This document shows positions 1-7,375 of a stretch of DNA of 64,000 nt, piece after piece (positions within the stretch are counted from its first letter, which is position 1; the number at the start of each line of letters is the position of its first letter). The notes under the pieces were generated by a model. The model ran no database searches, was not told where the DNA came from, and saw only the letters and a program-made list of their open reading frames with translations. Source of the DNA: CAUZWH01 sp965224275 (lineage in GTDB: Bacteria > Pseudomonadota > Alphaproteobacteria > SHVV01); contig CBDCYR010000015.1 in the NCBI GenBank assembly GCA_965224275.1, positions 434,001-498,000 on the forward strand, read 5' to 3'. The position numbers and the translations under genes are program-made.

Positions 1-165
1 GGGCTACGCCATGCGCGCCGCATCCTGCGCGATTATGGAAATATGTCGGCGGCGACTGTTTTATTTGTTTTGGACGAAGCGCTGCGGACCGGCGACCGTG
101 GGCGCATCCTGATGTCCAGTTTGGGACCGGGGTTTACTTGCGGTTTCATGATGCTGGATGCTTGA
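1..165 (+). CDS. Type III polyketide synthase, C-terminal fragment
   Basis: This is the last 54 codons of a gene that starts outside the window, read in frame 1 and ending at a TGA. The fragment carries the conserved C-terminal signature of chalcone/stilbene-synthase-like enzymes: a YGNMSAATVLFVL block, containing the Asn of the Cys-His-Asn triad, followed by an SSLGPGFT loop. These enzymes condense a starter acyl-CoA with malonyl-CoA to make alkylpyrones or alkylresorcinols in the cytoplasm. The next gene, 16 bp downstream, is an ICMT-type methyltransferase, which is the usual bacterial partner. The catalytic Cys and His lie outside the window, so activity cannot be judged. Confidence 0.85.
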   Translation, partial: GLRHARRILRDYGNMSAATVLFVLDEALRTGDRGRILMSSLGPGFTCGFMMLDA

Positions 166-181
166 TGACTAGGAAGTTCGC

Positions 182-697
182 GTGAGTCCCGTCGATTGGA
201 TAGTGGTGCTGGTAGCGCTGCAGCGGGTGTCCGAGCTGGCCTACGCCAATCACAATCAAAAGCGATTGCTGGCAGAAGGTGGTGTTGAGCATGGCGCCGG
301 TCACTATCCACTCTTTGTCGTGCTTCATTCCGCGTGGCTGGTAGCGATTTGGGTCTTGGCGGATCCCGCGAGGCCCATTGAGCCGGTGTTTCTGGGCGTA
401 TTTTTGGCGCTGCAGGGCATGCGCGTCTGGATCGTAGTGACACTGGGCCGGTTCTGGACGACGCGCATTATTTCCGTCCCCGGTATTCCGCTTGTTCAGG
501 GCGGCCCCTACAGATTGATGCGCCACCCCAACTACGTGGTCGTCATTCTCGAAATCGCTGTCCTACCGCTCGTGTTCGGACTGTGGCAGCTGGCGCTGGT
601 TTTTTCGGTCCTGAACGTTCTCTTGCTGGCCCATCGCATAAAAATCGAAGACGCAGCACTAAAACCGCGACGCGATCACGCTTTGTCTAGTCGATGA
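182..697 (+). CDS. Isoprenylcysteine carboxyl methyltransferase (ICMT) family membrane protein
   Basis: A 171-residue integral membrane protein with about four or five hydrophobic segments. The C-terminal half holds the family core: a GPYRLMRHPNY motif (around residues 108-118), then a hydrophobic helix and a short HRIKIEDAAL tail, which form the SAM pocket. It starts at GTG, 16 bp after the polyketide synthase stop, so the two are probably co-transcribed. In Bacillus and Streptomyces, ICMT homologues beside type III synthases O-methylate the alkylpyrone or phenolic lipid product. The same role is inferred here; protein prenylcysteine methylation is unlikely in a bacterium. Confidence 0.8.
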   Translation: MSPVDWIVVLVALQRVSELAYANHNQKRLLAEGGVEHGAGHYPLFVVLHSAWLVAIWVLADPARPIEPVFLGVFLALQGMRVWIVVTLGRFWTTRIISVPGIPLVQGGPYRLMRHPNYVVVILEIAVLPLVFGLWQLALVFSVLNVLLLAHRIKIEDAALKPRRDHALSSR

Positions 698-715
698 TCC
701 ACGGGTTGGATTAGT

Positions 716-1234
716 ATGCCGCCTATGGTGTCGAGGTTGGGTGCTTCTATTGCCCTGATATTGTTGATTTTGAGTGTGGCCGTGCCGGCGCGCGCGGACT
801 ACGAAGCCGGCATCCGATACTACGAAGCGAAGCGCTACCTCGACGCAATCAGCGAATTCACCGTATTGGCCGAACGCGGCCATGGTGGCTCCGAGTTTAT
901 GATCGGCGTGATGTATTTCTATGGCGCGGGGGTGTCGAAAGACACCGGGATTGCGGCGGTCTGGTTTCACAAATCAGCGCTAAAGGGCCATCCGCCCGCG
1001 CCGCTAGCATTTGGCTCGATTCACATTCGCGGCGTAGGAGTCGAACAGAACCTGACCGATGCCTATATGTGGCTGACACTCGCTTCCCAGAGCAACGTGC
1101 CTGGATTGGTGACGCAGGCAACAACCCTGCGTGATGATGCCGAAAAAGAAATGAATGCTCAGCAAGTTGAGGATGCACGCCGGCGCGCACGTGGATGGCG
1201 TCCGCGCCGCGCGGGATTGGTTTCTGGCGGTTAG
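716..1234 (+). CDS. Secreted Sel1/TPR-like repeat protein
   Basis: A 172-residue protein with a typical signal peptide: a hydrophobic run over residues 10-24 ending in PARA|DYE. After cleavage come about three Sel1-type helical repeats, recognisable from AERGHGGSEFMIGVMYFYGAGV and the AAVWFHKSALKGHPPAPLAFGSI stretch, each with the alanine/glycine spacing of the family (shown here only as landmarks). Such proteins are periplasmic scaffolds for protein-protein contacts; no catalytic function is indicated. It lies 18 bp after the methyltransferase and overlaps the next ORF start, suggesting one operon. An alternative ATG lies three codons downstream. Confidence 0.7.
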   Translation: MPPMVSRLGASIALILLILSVAVPARADYEAGIRYYEAKRYLDAISEFTVLAERGHGGSEFMIGVMYFYGAGVSKDTGIAAVWFHKSALKGHPPAPLAFGSIHIRGVGVEQNLTDAYMWLTLASQSNVPGLVTQATTLRDDAEKEMNAQQVEDARRRARGWRPRRAGLVSGG

Positions 1235-3075
1235 GCACGGGATTGAAAGCAGTTCGTCACCTCGCGCGCGCTGACTCCGAGGACTTACGTTCGTCCGGTG
1301 CCGTCATTCGACGGCTGCTCCGCCAGATCTCATGCCATGCAATTTCTAGCATCGCGTTGGCATCGTTGGTCGCGGTCGGCACATATCCAGCGTCTGCGAC
1401 AAACGCATCAGAGTCTGGGGGGTTGGGCCCATCGATCCTGCGGCTGGCGGCGGCCACGACCGATCCGGGTCCAACGAAACAGCGGCCCAGCAAGATAATA
1501 CGCGATATCCAATCCGCACTTTCTGAGCTCGGCTATTACAGTGGACCGGTCAGCGGACGTCTCACTGACGAAACCCGCTCGGCAATCCGTCTTTATCAAT
1601 CGCGGGTTGGCATCGAGGTTACTGGTCTGCCAACCCCCGACCTCATAAAGCACCTGCGGTTTGTCGATGAAGTCCAGGCACTTCAGAGTCGCCTCGCGGC
1701 GGTGCGCGAAGAGCAGATAGCGGACGCCCGCGAGGCGCTAAAGAACAACCCGGCGACGCGTAAGTTGGTGAAACGCGAGGAGATCGCGGTAGCAGATCCC
1801 ACCCGCGACCCGAGCCTGTGCTTTGATCACCCGACACCGGGCTGTTTGCTGGTCGAAGCGATTGAGAGCGCGAAAGCAATCTTTCGGGTGCAATTTCGCG
1901 ATTGGGTGCTTGGCGAAATCTTGACGTCACAAGCCCGGGCTGGGCTCTCGCTCGCGGCACTGAGTACGTTGCGACTGGTAGAAGATCCGCGCTTGGTCAT
2001 CGTCGGCTTGCGCAATATCTCACGGGCGCAGGCGCTGGCTGGTTTGCTCGTCGAAGCGCGGGAAACCGCTTCGATTATCCCGCTGTCATGGAGTCGCGCC
2101 GAAGCATTTGCTGCGATCGCGCCGGCGGAAGCCGGGATCGGAGCCGTCACTGCAATGCAACGCTCGGTCCGCAGCGTGTTGGACCTCGCCGACGAACCTG
2201 CGGATATCCGACGTCGGGTCGCGACTTTGGGCGCCCTTGCAGTTGCGCTGTCGAGCGCGGGGGACAGCGAAACAGCGCAAGTTGTTATTGCCCGAGCGCG
2301 ACAGCTGATTGATGTGGCACCAGAAGCGGTCGCAAAGCGAGAAGCCCTGCTGAGCGAAATCGCAACCGCGCTCGCCGATCTCGGTCACCTGGATGAGGCC
2401 TCCCGACTGCTCGACCAGATTGATGATACCCGACATCATCCGCCCGTCATGCTGGCGGCGGCGAAAGCTTATCTCCGCGACGGTCGTGCCGAGGAAGCGT
2501 TCGAGACCGCGACCGCAGTGCCGGAGGAGCGCTACAAGGTGGTGGCGTTGGGGCGCGTGGCCGTCGCGCAATATCGAGCGGGGGACAAGAAACGCGCGCT
2601 CGAAACGCTCCAAAACGCGCTCGATGCTGCCGACGAAATCGATTCGCGCGCCGCCTATGCCCGTGCCTATGCCGTGAGCCAGGTGGTGCACGCGTTTATC
2701 GCGATCGACTCCTTCGAAGCCGGAACAAAGACTGCGCGCGGCATCCAGGACGATCGATTGCGCGCCGACGCCTATTGGAGCATCGCCGCCGCGCAAGCGA
2801 GAGCCGGCCTTAACGAGAGTGCGGTCGAAAATTTCAAACGCGCCAAGCAGGCGCTTGCCGATGTTCGGAGCCCGTTGGATCGATCGTGGATCATGAGCAA
2901 TCTGGTGGTCAGCCAGATTCGAGCCAAAGACTTCCCAGCTGCCGAGCAGGCGCTTGCGCAAGCGGTCGCAATTACACGGCAGATTACCAGCCCCTGGGCG
3001 CGGGCTCAGGGTATCGCCAAATTGGCAGAAAGTTTGATCGTATTTGAGGCTGCCACAGCCCCGGAACAGCCATGA
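1195..3075 (+). CDS. Exported peptidoglycan-binding domain protein with long TPR-like helical repeat region
   Basis: Up to 626 residues. A PG_binding_1-type domain spans about residues 100-153 (IRDIQSALSELGYYSGPVSG then the DETRSAIRLYQ helix). The rest is a long alanine-rich helical array resembling TPR repeats (residues 200-615). The ATG at 1195 overlaps the Sel1 gene by 40 bp. An in-frame TTG at 1243, just after that gene's stop, is an attractive alternative because the hydrophobic signal-like segment (RRLLRQ, then SIALASLVAVGTYPASA) begins only about 25 codons later. The protein probably sits in the periplasm and tethers to the wall. It ends in an ATGA overlap with the VOC gene, so it is translationally coupled. 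No enzymatic domain seen. Confidence 0.72.
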   Translation: MASAPRGIGFWRLGTGLKAVRHLARADSEDLRSSGAVIRRLLRQISCHAISSIALASLVAVGTYPASATNASESGGLGPSILRLAAATTDPGPTKQRPSKIIRDIQSALSELGYYSGPVSGRLTDETRSAIRLYQSRVGIEVTGLPTPDLIKHLRFVDEVQALQSRLAAVREEQIADAREALKNNPATRKLVKREEIAVADPTRDPSLCFDHPTPGCLLVEAIESAKAIFRVQFRDWVLGEILTSQARAGLSLAALSTLRLVEDPRLVIVGLRNISRAQALAGLLVEARETASIIPLSWSRAEAFAAIAPAEAGIGAVTAMQRSVRSVLDLADEPADIRRRVATLGALAVALSSAGDSETAQVVIARARQLIDVAPEAVAKREALLSEIATALADLGHLDEASRLLDQIDDTRHHPPVMLAAAKAYLRDGRAEEAFETATAVPEERYKVVALGRVAVAQYRAGDKKRALETLQNALDAADEIDSRAAYARAYAVSQVVHAFIAIDSFEAGTKTARGIQDDRLRADAYWSIAAAQARAGLNESAVENFKRAKQALADVRSPLDRSWIMSNLVVSQIRAKDFPAAEQALAQAVAITRQITSPWARAQGIAKLAESLIVFEAATAPEQP

Positions 3076-3509
3076 GTGAAAATCCGATCAAAATTCGAAC
3101 CCTCGATCACCTGGTTCTTCGCGTTGCCGACCTGGATCGCGCGCTGGCCTTTTATCGCGACACCATCGGATGCCCGATCGAGCGGCGAATCGACAAAATT
3201 GGGCTTGTTCAATTGCGGGCGGGTACGTCGCTAATCGATCTCGTTCCCATTGATTCAGAATTAGGTCGCAAGCTCGGCGCGGGACCCGCCGAGCACGGAC
3301 GCAACCTGGATCATTTTGCGCTCGAACTGGACGGATTCGATGCTGACGCCATCAAAACCTATCTCTCCAAGCACGGCGTCGATGTCGGCAACGTCGCCGA
3401 CCGCTATGGCGCGCAAGGGACGGGACCGTCGCTCTACCTGCTGGATCCCGACGGCAACACGGTCGAACTCAAGGGCCCGGCAAAACCCGGCACGTTGCTC
3501 ACCCCTTAG
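3072..3509 (+). CDS. VOC (glyoxalase/dioxygenase superfamily) metalloprotein
   Basis: A 145-residue single-module pair of beta-alpha-beta-beta-beta units. Candidate metal ligands are visible: His in RTLDHLVLRV (about residue 13), His in NLDHFALEL (about residue 79) and Glu in GNTVELKG near the C terminus. This spacing fits small glyoxalase-I-like or fosfomycin-resistance-like VOC proteins; the substrate cannot be named. The start codon overlaps the preceding stop (ATGA), so it belongs to the same operon as the peptidoglycan-binding protein. Confidence 0.8.
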   Translation: MSENPIKIRTLDHLVLRVADLDRALAFYRDTIGCPIERRIDKIGLVQLRAGTSLIDLVPIDSELGRKLGAGPAEHGRNLDHFALELDGFDADAIKTYLSKHGVDVGNVADRYGAQGTGPSLYLLDPDGNTVELKGPAKPGTLLTP

Positions 3510-3600
3510 TCGTATCTTCGAGCAAGATAGCAGCAGAAACGATCACGAAACGCTCGCACGCTCGTGAGCGAAGGTGATTGGTTTTGGTCGCGTTAAGCGC

Positions 3601-3668
3601 GTCTACTTAATGGCGTCGGGCGTCAATCACACCCGCATGAATTGGTCTACTTTTGTCAATCACACCCG
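3601..3668. repeat. Two direct copies of GTCTACTT plus GTCAATCACACCCG
   Basis: GTCTACTT occurs at 3601-3608 and 3645-3652. GTCAATCACACCCG occurs at 3622-3635 and 3655-3668. The pair of motifs appears twice, with a different spacer (13 versus 2 bp), in the 187-bp gap between the VOC gene and the 27-residue ORF. It could be a tandem operator or the scar of a small duplication. Function is not known. Confidence 0.5.
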
Positions 3669-3696
3669 TGAACAGTCGCAGTCGCAGGAGACCATC

Positions 3697-3780
3697 ATGG
3701 ACGCACGTAATTTCTTATCAGCCTGGATCGTTGGCGGGGGCGTCGGGCTGATCGGCCTCATATCCTTGGTAATCGTGTAA
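3697..3780 (+). CDS. 27-residue single-span membrane peptide
   Basis: The ORF is preceded by a strong Shine-Dalgarno (GCAGGAGA, 6 bp before the ATG). It encodes a short polar head (MDARNF) and one glycine/isoleucine-rich hydrophobic helix long enough to cross the membrane (residues 8-27), ending at TAA. A longer in-frame reading from 3574 exists, but its extra 41 residues look non-coding and have no ribosome site, so I chose 3697. A small hairpin follows the stop directly. The peptide is unrecognised. It could be a regulator or subunit of a membrane complex, or a type-I-toxin-like peptide; nothing visible here decides. Confidence 0.5.
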   Translation: MDARNFLSAWIVGGGVGLIGLISLVIV

Positions 3781-3800
3781 GGCTGGCTTTCCAGCCCTTT
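3781..3800 (+). terminator. Hairpin after the small membrane peptide
   Basis: GGCTGG (3781-3786) can pair with CCAGCC (3791-3796) across a CTTT loop, followed by CTTTCCC rather than a clean T run. It starts on the base after the TAA. This is a weak candidate for a rho-independent terminator, possibly bidirectional with the palindrome at 3811. Confidence 0.4.
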
Positions 3801-3810
3801 CCCGGCCGAT

Positions 3811-3831
3811 CTAGTGGATTAAATCCACTAG
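3811..3831. repeat. Perfect 10-bp-arm palindrome with CTAG ends
   Basis: The arms CTAGTGGATT (3811-3820) and AATCCACTAG (3822-3831) are separated by a single A. The right CTAG contains the TAG stop codon of the minus-strand gene ending at 3828. The outer ten bases are nearly the same as the ends of the 281-bp inverted-repeat element at 55885-56165, whose CTAG also contains a stop codon. It may be a terminator stem, a protein-binding site, or the residue of a lost element. Confidence 0.7.
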
Positions 3832-4559
3832 TAATGCAGATAGCTCATCCACTGCCGGTAGTAGAGATCGTTGGTGTGGGCGACCGTGAAACGTAGTCGG
3901 TTCTGCATTTCCGCGGATTGACAATAACGCTCGAACGCGGTCGGCCCCAGGCTGCCGTGCTCCTCCTCGACGTGCGAGGCATGCACCGCTATCGACTGCA
4001 GCCCCCACTCGCTGATCTCGTAGTTGTCGCGGAGCGCCTTTTCAATCTTCGAAAAGCACAATGGATTGATGCGTTCGGCCGAAAACGACAACGCGGCGAT
4101 CGATTCCGGTAGCGTTCGTTGGGTTGTCACGACCTCGAACCAGTGTGCCAAGGCCCATGTCTCCATCTTGATGTCTTCGCTGGCACGGCGTTTGTCGTCC
4201 CATCCCAACTCGGTAAATGTGCGCTCGAATAACTCGACATGACCCGCAGTGCCGGACTCAGTTCCGTGCTCTTCTTCGGTCAAGTTCTCTAACAACATAA
4301 TTCTCAGATCATCGTCTTGGCATTTTGCATACATTGCGCCGACGAGGATGTTGGTGGGGTTGGCCCAGCAGGTGATTTGGTAGATCCAGCCGGCAATCTG
4401 GTCCCGCGTCAGATCGCCTTTCTGCAAAGCTTTGATAACCGGGTGCTCGAGCCTGTTTTTCCCAGGCTTGGACATAATCTCATCTAATTCTTCAATCAGA
4501 TCTGGAATTGGAATGGGCTGGTCGCGATACGCCACGCCATCGATCGCATCCGGGTACAT
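3828..4559 (-). CDS. Haem-oxygenase-like fold protein (TenA/PqqC, iron-containing redox enzyme type)
   Basis: A 243-residue, almost entirely helical protein. Two candidate di-iron ligand clusters stand out: ENLTEEEHG (about residues 91-99) and HASHVEEEHG (about residues 193-202). This pattern is typical of haem-oxygenase-like di-iron oxidases and of CADD/PqqC relatives. TenA proper would carry a catalytic Cys, which I do not see in the usual place. The gene lies 74 bp downstream of a co-directional SDR, so the two may form an oxidative pair on the same substrate. Its TAG stop lies in the CTAG palindrome. The substrate is unknown. Confidence 0.7.
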   Translation of the reverse strand: MYPDAIDGVAYRDQPIPIPDLIEELDEIMSKPGKNRLEHPVIKALQKGDLTRDQIAGWIYQITCWANPTNILVGAMYAKCQDDDLRIMLLENLTEEEHGTESGTAGHVELFERTFTELGWDDKRRASEDIKMETWALAHWFEVVTTQRTLPESIAALSFSAERINPLCFSKIEKALRDNYEISEWGLQSIAVHASHVEEEHGSLGPTAFERYCQSAEMQNRLRFTVAHTNDLYYRQWMSYLHY

Positions 4560-4633
4560 CTTTTCTCACCTCCCCCTTAACCTGCGGGTATCGTCACTAG
4601 ATTCTCAGTTGTCGTCAACACCGCGCCCCAGCA

Positions 4634-5398
4634 TTATTGGTGAACGTAGCTGTAATGTTCTAAGAGGTCATTTGCATCGAGCCAAGGCAGCGCTTCGAAC
4701 GCCTCGCCCGAGGGTATATCCGCGCTCAGCAGATGGACGATCGGGGGGCCGACATGATCGGGCGTCTGGCATTTGAGGCCTGTCAGATACCCTTCCGGCA
4801 TATTTGACAGGAATCGCGTTTCCGCCAATCCCGGGGTGAACGCATTCACCCGGATACCATAGGGTTCAAGTTCGACCGCGAGACCTGACGAAAAACCTTC
4901 GATCGCATATTTTGAGGTTGTGTAACCCAAGCTCCTGATATGCCGGAATCCTAGTCGCGCAGTTCCCGACGACAGATTGACGATGTGGCCACTCTTCTGC
5001 GCCGTCATACTGGGAAGTACGGCTTGAATACAGCGGAAACTACCCGTCAAATTAACGTCCAGCGTGTAGCGCCACTCGTCTTCGCGGATCTCCGCGGTTG
5101 CGCCGACCGGACCGGGATAGGCCGCATTGTTGATCAACACGTCAATACGCCCGAATTCGTCGACCGTCGTCTTGGTCATGGCGCGAACATCTTCAGTATT
5201 GGCGACATCGGCGACCACGGCGAGGGCCGTTCCGCCACCGCCGATTATGTCGTTCGCCGTATTCTCACATTCGCTTCTGGTGCGACTCACGACGACAACA
5301 GGTGCTCCCTCTTTCGCGATGGCCCGGGCCATGTGCTCGCCATAACCCCGGCCACCGCCGGTGACCACGACAACCCTATCTTTAAGAATGCTACCCAT
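4634..5398 (-). CDS. SDR family NAD(P)-dependent oxidoreductase
   Basis: A 254-residue classical short-chain dehydrogenase. It has the nucleotide-binding TGGGRGYG motif (residues 14-21), an NNAAYPG strand motif, the catalytic Ser in LSSGTARLG and the YTTSK catalytic Tyr/Lys pair. The TGxxxGxG motif with an Arg-rich following strand (VVVSRTRSE) leans towards NADP(H). It is the first gene of a two-gene minus-strand unit with the haem-oxygenase-fold protein and is divergent from the cysteine hydrolase, with 143 AT-richer bases between the starts. The substrate cannot be inferred. Confidence 0.85.
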   Translation of the reverse strand: MGSILKDRVVVVTGGGRGYGEHMARAIAKEGAPVVVVSRTRSECENTANDIIGGGGTALAVVADVANTEDVRAMTKTTVDEFGRIDVLINNAAYPGPVGATAEIREDEWRYTLDVNLTGSFRCIQAVLPSMTAQKSGHIVNLSSGTARLGFRHIRSLGYTTSKYAIEGFSSGLAVELEPYGIRVNAFTPGLAETRFLSNMPEGYLTGLKCQTPDHVGPPIVHLLSADIPSGEAFEALPWLDANDLLEHYSYVHQ

Positions 5399-5541
5399 GC
5401 CGATCTAAATTATTAGAATGTTTATACAAGACTTTGATAAAAAACAATTTACACAGATACGTGTCATCCAATCATCATCATGGCGCAAAGCCAGCCCGTG
5501 CTATAAAAGACCAATCCGGGACGGTGTGGAAGGAGCAGTTT
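5399..5541. promoter_or_regulatory. Divergent intergenic region between SDR and cysteine hydrolase
   Basis: A 143-bp AT-rich gap (for example ATTATTAGAATGTTTATAC near 5411) separates divergent start codons and must hold both promoters. An AAGGAG ribosome site sits 6 bp before the ATG at 5542. I see no clear operator palindrome. Confidence 0.4.
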
Positions 5542-6279
5542 ATGGTCGAGCGCATCTGGGACAAATTTCTAACCGAACGCGACAAGCAGGTGTTTATCAA
5601 AGCTGGTTACGGACAACGAGCTGGATTTGGTGAGAGACCGGCGCTGATCGTCATCGACGTCAATTACAACTTCTGCGGCGACAAATCCGAGCCGATCCTC
5701 GACTCGATGGAGAAATGGCCGAATTCGTGCGGCGAAGACGCCTGGCGGGGCATTGATGTCATTAAGAAGATGCTGACCGTGTTCCGGAGCAAGGGTTTGC
5801 CGGTCTTCTACTCGACCAACGATTTCCGAAGCGACGGCTTTGATCTTGGCGGATGGTCGCTGAAGGCCGCGCGTATGGGCGAGGACCTCGATCGCGGGGT
5901 CGATGGCAACGCGATTGTTGAAGACATTGCGCCGGGCGATCGAGACATCATCGTTTACAAGCAAAAACCCAGTGCATTCCACGGCACACCACTGGTCGAC
6001 TATTTAGTCAAACTCGGGGTCGACGGCTTGATTTTCACCGGCACGACAACCAGCGGCTGTGTCCGCGCAGCTGTGATCGACGCGTTCAGCTACAATTTCC
6101 GCTGTACCGTCGTCGAGGATGGGTGTTTCGATCGGTCCACCGCCTCGCATGCGATCAATCTATGCGATATGAACGCGAAATATGGTGATGTCGTGGGTAG
6201 CGATGAAGTGATCACCTATGCCAATTCGCTGGGTGAAGATCTTTTCCAACTACCATCTGGAAACTCTGGCACCCGCTAA
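5542..6279 (+). CDS. Isochorismatase-like cysteine hydrolase
   Basis: A 245-residue protein with the family catalytic triad visible: Asp39 (VIDVNYNF), Lys142 (KPSAF) and Cys173 (TTTSGCVRAA). The preceding TGTTTT-equivalent turn (FTGTTTSGC) is typical of N-carbamoylsarcosine amidase, maleamate amidase and related C-N hydrolases. The start at 5542 has an AAGGAG site 6 bp upstream; a 36-codon upstream extension lacks one and reads as low-complexity. It is followed after 280 bp by a NitT/TauT-type importer, suggesting hydrolysis of an imported amide or carbamoyl compound, but this is inference. Confidence 0.85.
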   Translation: MVERIWDKFLTERDKQVFIKAGYGQRAGFGERPALIVIDVNYNFCGDKSEPILDSMEKWPNSCGEDAWRGIDVIKKMLTVFRSKGLPVFYSTNDFRSDGFDLGGWSLKAARMGEDLDRGVDGNAIVEDIAPGDRDIIVYKQKPSAFHGTPLVDYLVKLGVDGLIFTGTTTSGCVRAAVIDAFSYNFRCTVVEDGCFDRSTASHAINLCDMNAKYGDVVGSDEVITYANSLGEDLFQLPSGNSGTR

Positions 6280-6559
6280 GTGATAATTCCTGCAGCGCCT
6301 CTATTTATCTAACGTCTTATCCGACATCTGCGCGGACATGGCGGTTGAGAGCGACCAATATTTCGCGTACGCTCCGCCGACAAATAGGTGGCCGAACCAA
6401 CGGGCATCGCGCGTCGGCGCGCCGGGATGAGCGGTCTCGAGGGGAGGAGGGGACGGCTCCTTTGTTTCTCACGCCAACCGACTTCTTCACCAATGAGTTC
6501 CTGCTGGCGCCGGCAACAGCCGCCGTCGATAGGTCTATAACGAGAGAACGAGTTGGCGG
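6280..6559. other. 280-bp gap before the ABC importer
   Basis: It contains a GC-rich stretch (GGGGAGGAGGGGACGG near 6440) and short ORFs without credible coding character. A promoter for the ABC operon is expected here. No riboswitch or solute-binding-protein remnant was recognised. Confidence 0.3.
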
Positions 6560-7375
6560 ATGTCTGAAGCAGCAACCATCGACGAGACGATGAGCACCGA
6601 TGTTTACGCCGAGCTACAGGGCGTCGGTAAGGTGTTTTGGTCTCAACGGGGCGACGTCGAAGCCCTGAGGGGCATCGACTTACAGATCCGATCGGGCGAG
6701 TTTATTAGTGTGGTCGGACCAAGCGGCTGCGGCAAGAGTACGATGCTCAAGTGTGTTGGTGGCCTTGAGCCGGTGACCGCGGGCGTCGTGCGCGTTGGCG
6801 GCGAGCCGGTTTCGGGGCCACCTGAAAACCTCGGTATCGTGTTCCAACGCGATGTGTTGCTGGATTGGCGCTCGGTCATAGATAACGTGCTGATCTCGGT
6901 TGAGTTTGGAGCTGGCAATAGAAAAGACTTCGAAGGCCGCGCCGATGATTTGTTGCGCCTATTTGGCCTCGATGGATTCCAAAACCGCTATCCGTGGGAA
7001 CTTTCCGGCGGGATGCGCCAGCGCGTCGCGATCGCCCGCGCATTGTTGAACGATCCGGTTTTTCTGTTGATGGACGAACCATTCGGTGCATTGGACGCGC
7101 TGACCCGCGATGAACTCAACATCGAACTCCAGCGTATCTGGAACGAAACCAAAAAGACCGTCATGTTCATCACCCATAGCATCGCCGAGGCCGTATTTCT
7201 TAGCGATCGCATCGCAGTGATGAAAAAGGAACCTGGCGAACTCGTTGAGATCCTTGAGATCGACCTGCCGCGGCCGCGCCGTTTGGCAATTCGTGAAACC
7301 CCTGAATTCGGTGCCTACGCCCAAAGGATACGCGAGATCTTCGAGCAACTTGGTGTCTACAAGGAAAAGATATGA
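6560..7375 (+). CDS. ABC transporter ATP-binding protein, NitT/TauT (SsuB/TauB-like) family
   Basis: A 271-residue ATPase with Walker A GPSGCGKS (about residues 53-60), Q-loop in VFQRDVLLDW, signature LSGGMRQR and Walker B LLMDEPFGALD, followed by the H-loop in FITHS. The QRD/LLPW-type Q-loop and the FGALD motif are those of the nitrate/sulfonate/taurine/pyrimidine importer group. A second ATG lies ten codons downstream. It overlaps the permease gene by an ATGA, so the two are coupled. No solute-binding protein is adjacent. Confidence 0.92.
   Translation: MSEAATIDETMSTDVYAELQGVGKVFWSQRGDVEALRGIDLQIRSGEFISVVGPSGCGKSTMLKCVGGLEPVTAGVVRVGGEPVSGPPENLGIVFQRDVLLDWRSVIDNVLISVEFGAGNRKDFEGRADDLLRLFGLDGFQNRYPWELSGGMRQRVAIARALLNDPVFLLMDEPFGALDALTRDELNIELQRIWNETKKTVMFITHSIAEAVFLSDRIAVMKKEPGELVEILEIDLPRPRRLAIRETPEFGAYAQRIREIFEQLGVYKEKI

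Noticed and set aside
2086..2961. 291-residue minus-strand ORF
   Set aside because: It is the antisense of the helical-repeat protein; no domain, and the plus-strand frame has clear protein repeats.
3601..3668. Possible CRISPR repeats
   Set aside because: Only two short copies, unequal spacing, no cas genes.
3574..3780. 68-residue version of the small membrane ORF
   Set aside because: The extra N-terminal codons cover the direct repeats and have no ribosome site; the ATG at 3697 has a strong one.
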